Shown here piece after piece: positions 5,075 through 5,199 of a stretch of 5,199 nt of DNA. The translations under genes and the position numbers were made by a program. Under the pieces are notes generated by a model. The model searched no databases, was not told where the DNA came from, and saw only the letters and a list, made by a program, of their open reading frames with translations. The DNA lies in NCBI GenBank assembly GCA_030844625.1, contig JAUUNJ010000215.1, forward strand, positions 1 to 5,199. Direction: 5' to 3'. This DNA is from Roseburia sp. GTDB lineage: Bacteria > Bacillota > Clostridia > Lachnospirales > Lachnospiraceae. How positions within the stretch are numbered: the stretch's first letter is position 1; the number at the start of each line of letters is the position of its first letter.

Positions 5075-5199
5075 ATGCAAAAAAGAATCAAACCTCAAAT
5101 GAGAAAAATTGTTACATTTCTTTTAATTGTAGCAATGGCATTTAGTACCGGTAATCCATATGGATTACTTTCTGTCAAGCCTGAAGCAAATGAAGTGCA
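5075..5199 (+). CDS. Secreted or surface protein, N-terminal fragment with signal peptide
   Basis: Forty-one codons are present before the right edge. The protein starts MQKRIKPQMRKIV with five basic residues in the first eleven, then a hydrophobic core (about 12-23, IVTFLLIVAMAF), then a polar stretch. This is a classical Sec signal peptide; cleavage may fall near residue 38 (after KPEA), though the -3 residue is not ideal and the exact site is uncertain. No lipobox cysteine is present, so a lipoprotein is unlikely. The ATG at 5075 has a strong ribosome site AAAGGGAG (5056-5063), 11 nt away. A second in-frame ATG (codon 9) would keep the signal core but lacks such a site. The mature domain is outside the window, so function cannot be given. 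It could be a wall-anchored substrate of a sortase, but that cannot be judged without the C-terminus. A perfect palindrome lies within codons 26-32. Confidence 0.82.
   Translation, partial: MQKRIKPQMRKIVTFLLIVAMAFSTGNPYGLLSVKPEANEV
5151..5168. repeat. Perfect 18-bp palindrome inside the edge gene
   Basis: GTAATCCATATGGATTAC reads identically on both strands. It lies within the coding sequence, just after the signal-peptide core (codons for roughly Gly26 to Leu32). A second, 8-bp palindrome TACCGGTA (5146-5153) overlaps its left end. The role is unknown; it could be a regulator site, an mRNA hairpin or chance. Confidence 0.6.

Overview
The window looks like chromosome from a low-GC Gram-positive bacterium of the class Clostridia, most probably Lachnospiraceae. 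The reasons are AT-rich codon use, strong Shine-Dalgarno sites, consensus sigma-A promoters, U-tract hairpin terminators, tRNA genes without an encoded CCA, a class B sortase and a Lachnospiraceae-style LCP protein. The genus cannot be fixed from this sequence. No phage, insertion sequence or CRISPR was seen.

Left third, minus strand (1-2015): a cell-envelope operon. A near-perfect promoter (TTGACA, 17 bp, TATACT) drives a class B sortase. The sortase gene overlaps by 17 nt the start of a LytR-CpsA-Psr (LCP) protein that runs off the left edge. Sortases attach proteins to the wall and LCP enzymes attach glycan polymers to it, so the operon probably builds or decorates the cell surface.

Middle (2099-3018, plus strand): divergent from the sortase operon is a tRNA-Tyr(GTA) and tRNA-Leu(TAA) pair with its own promoter and terminator. 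It is followed by a single-gene rpiB unit (ribose-5-phosphate isomerase B), again with its own promoter and terminator.

Right third (3044-4896, plus strand): a GNAT-fold protein of unknown substrate, then a TetR-family regulator. There is no terminator between them and a strong one after the regulator. An inverted repeat overlaps the candidate -35 of the acetyltransferase-like gene and could be an operator. At the right edge (5075-5199) a new gene begins with a signal peptide and contains a perfect 18-bp palindrome; its function cannot be read from the 41 residues present.

Most of the window is ordinary housekeeping and envelope sequence. Nothing here proves a previously undescribed system. 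The points most worth a second look are the sortase-LCP coupling with the His/Ser/basic cytoplasmic tail of the LCP protein, the GNAT-TetR pair with its candidate operator, and the palindrome in the edge gene.
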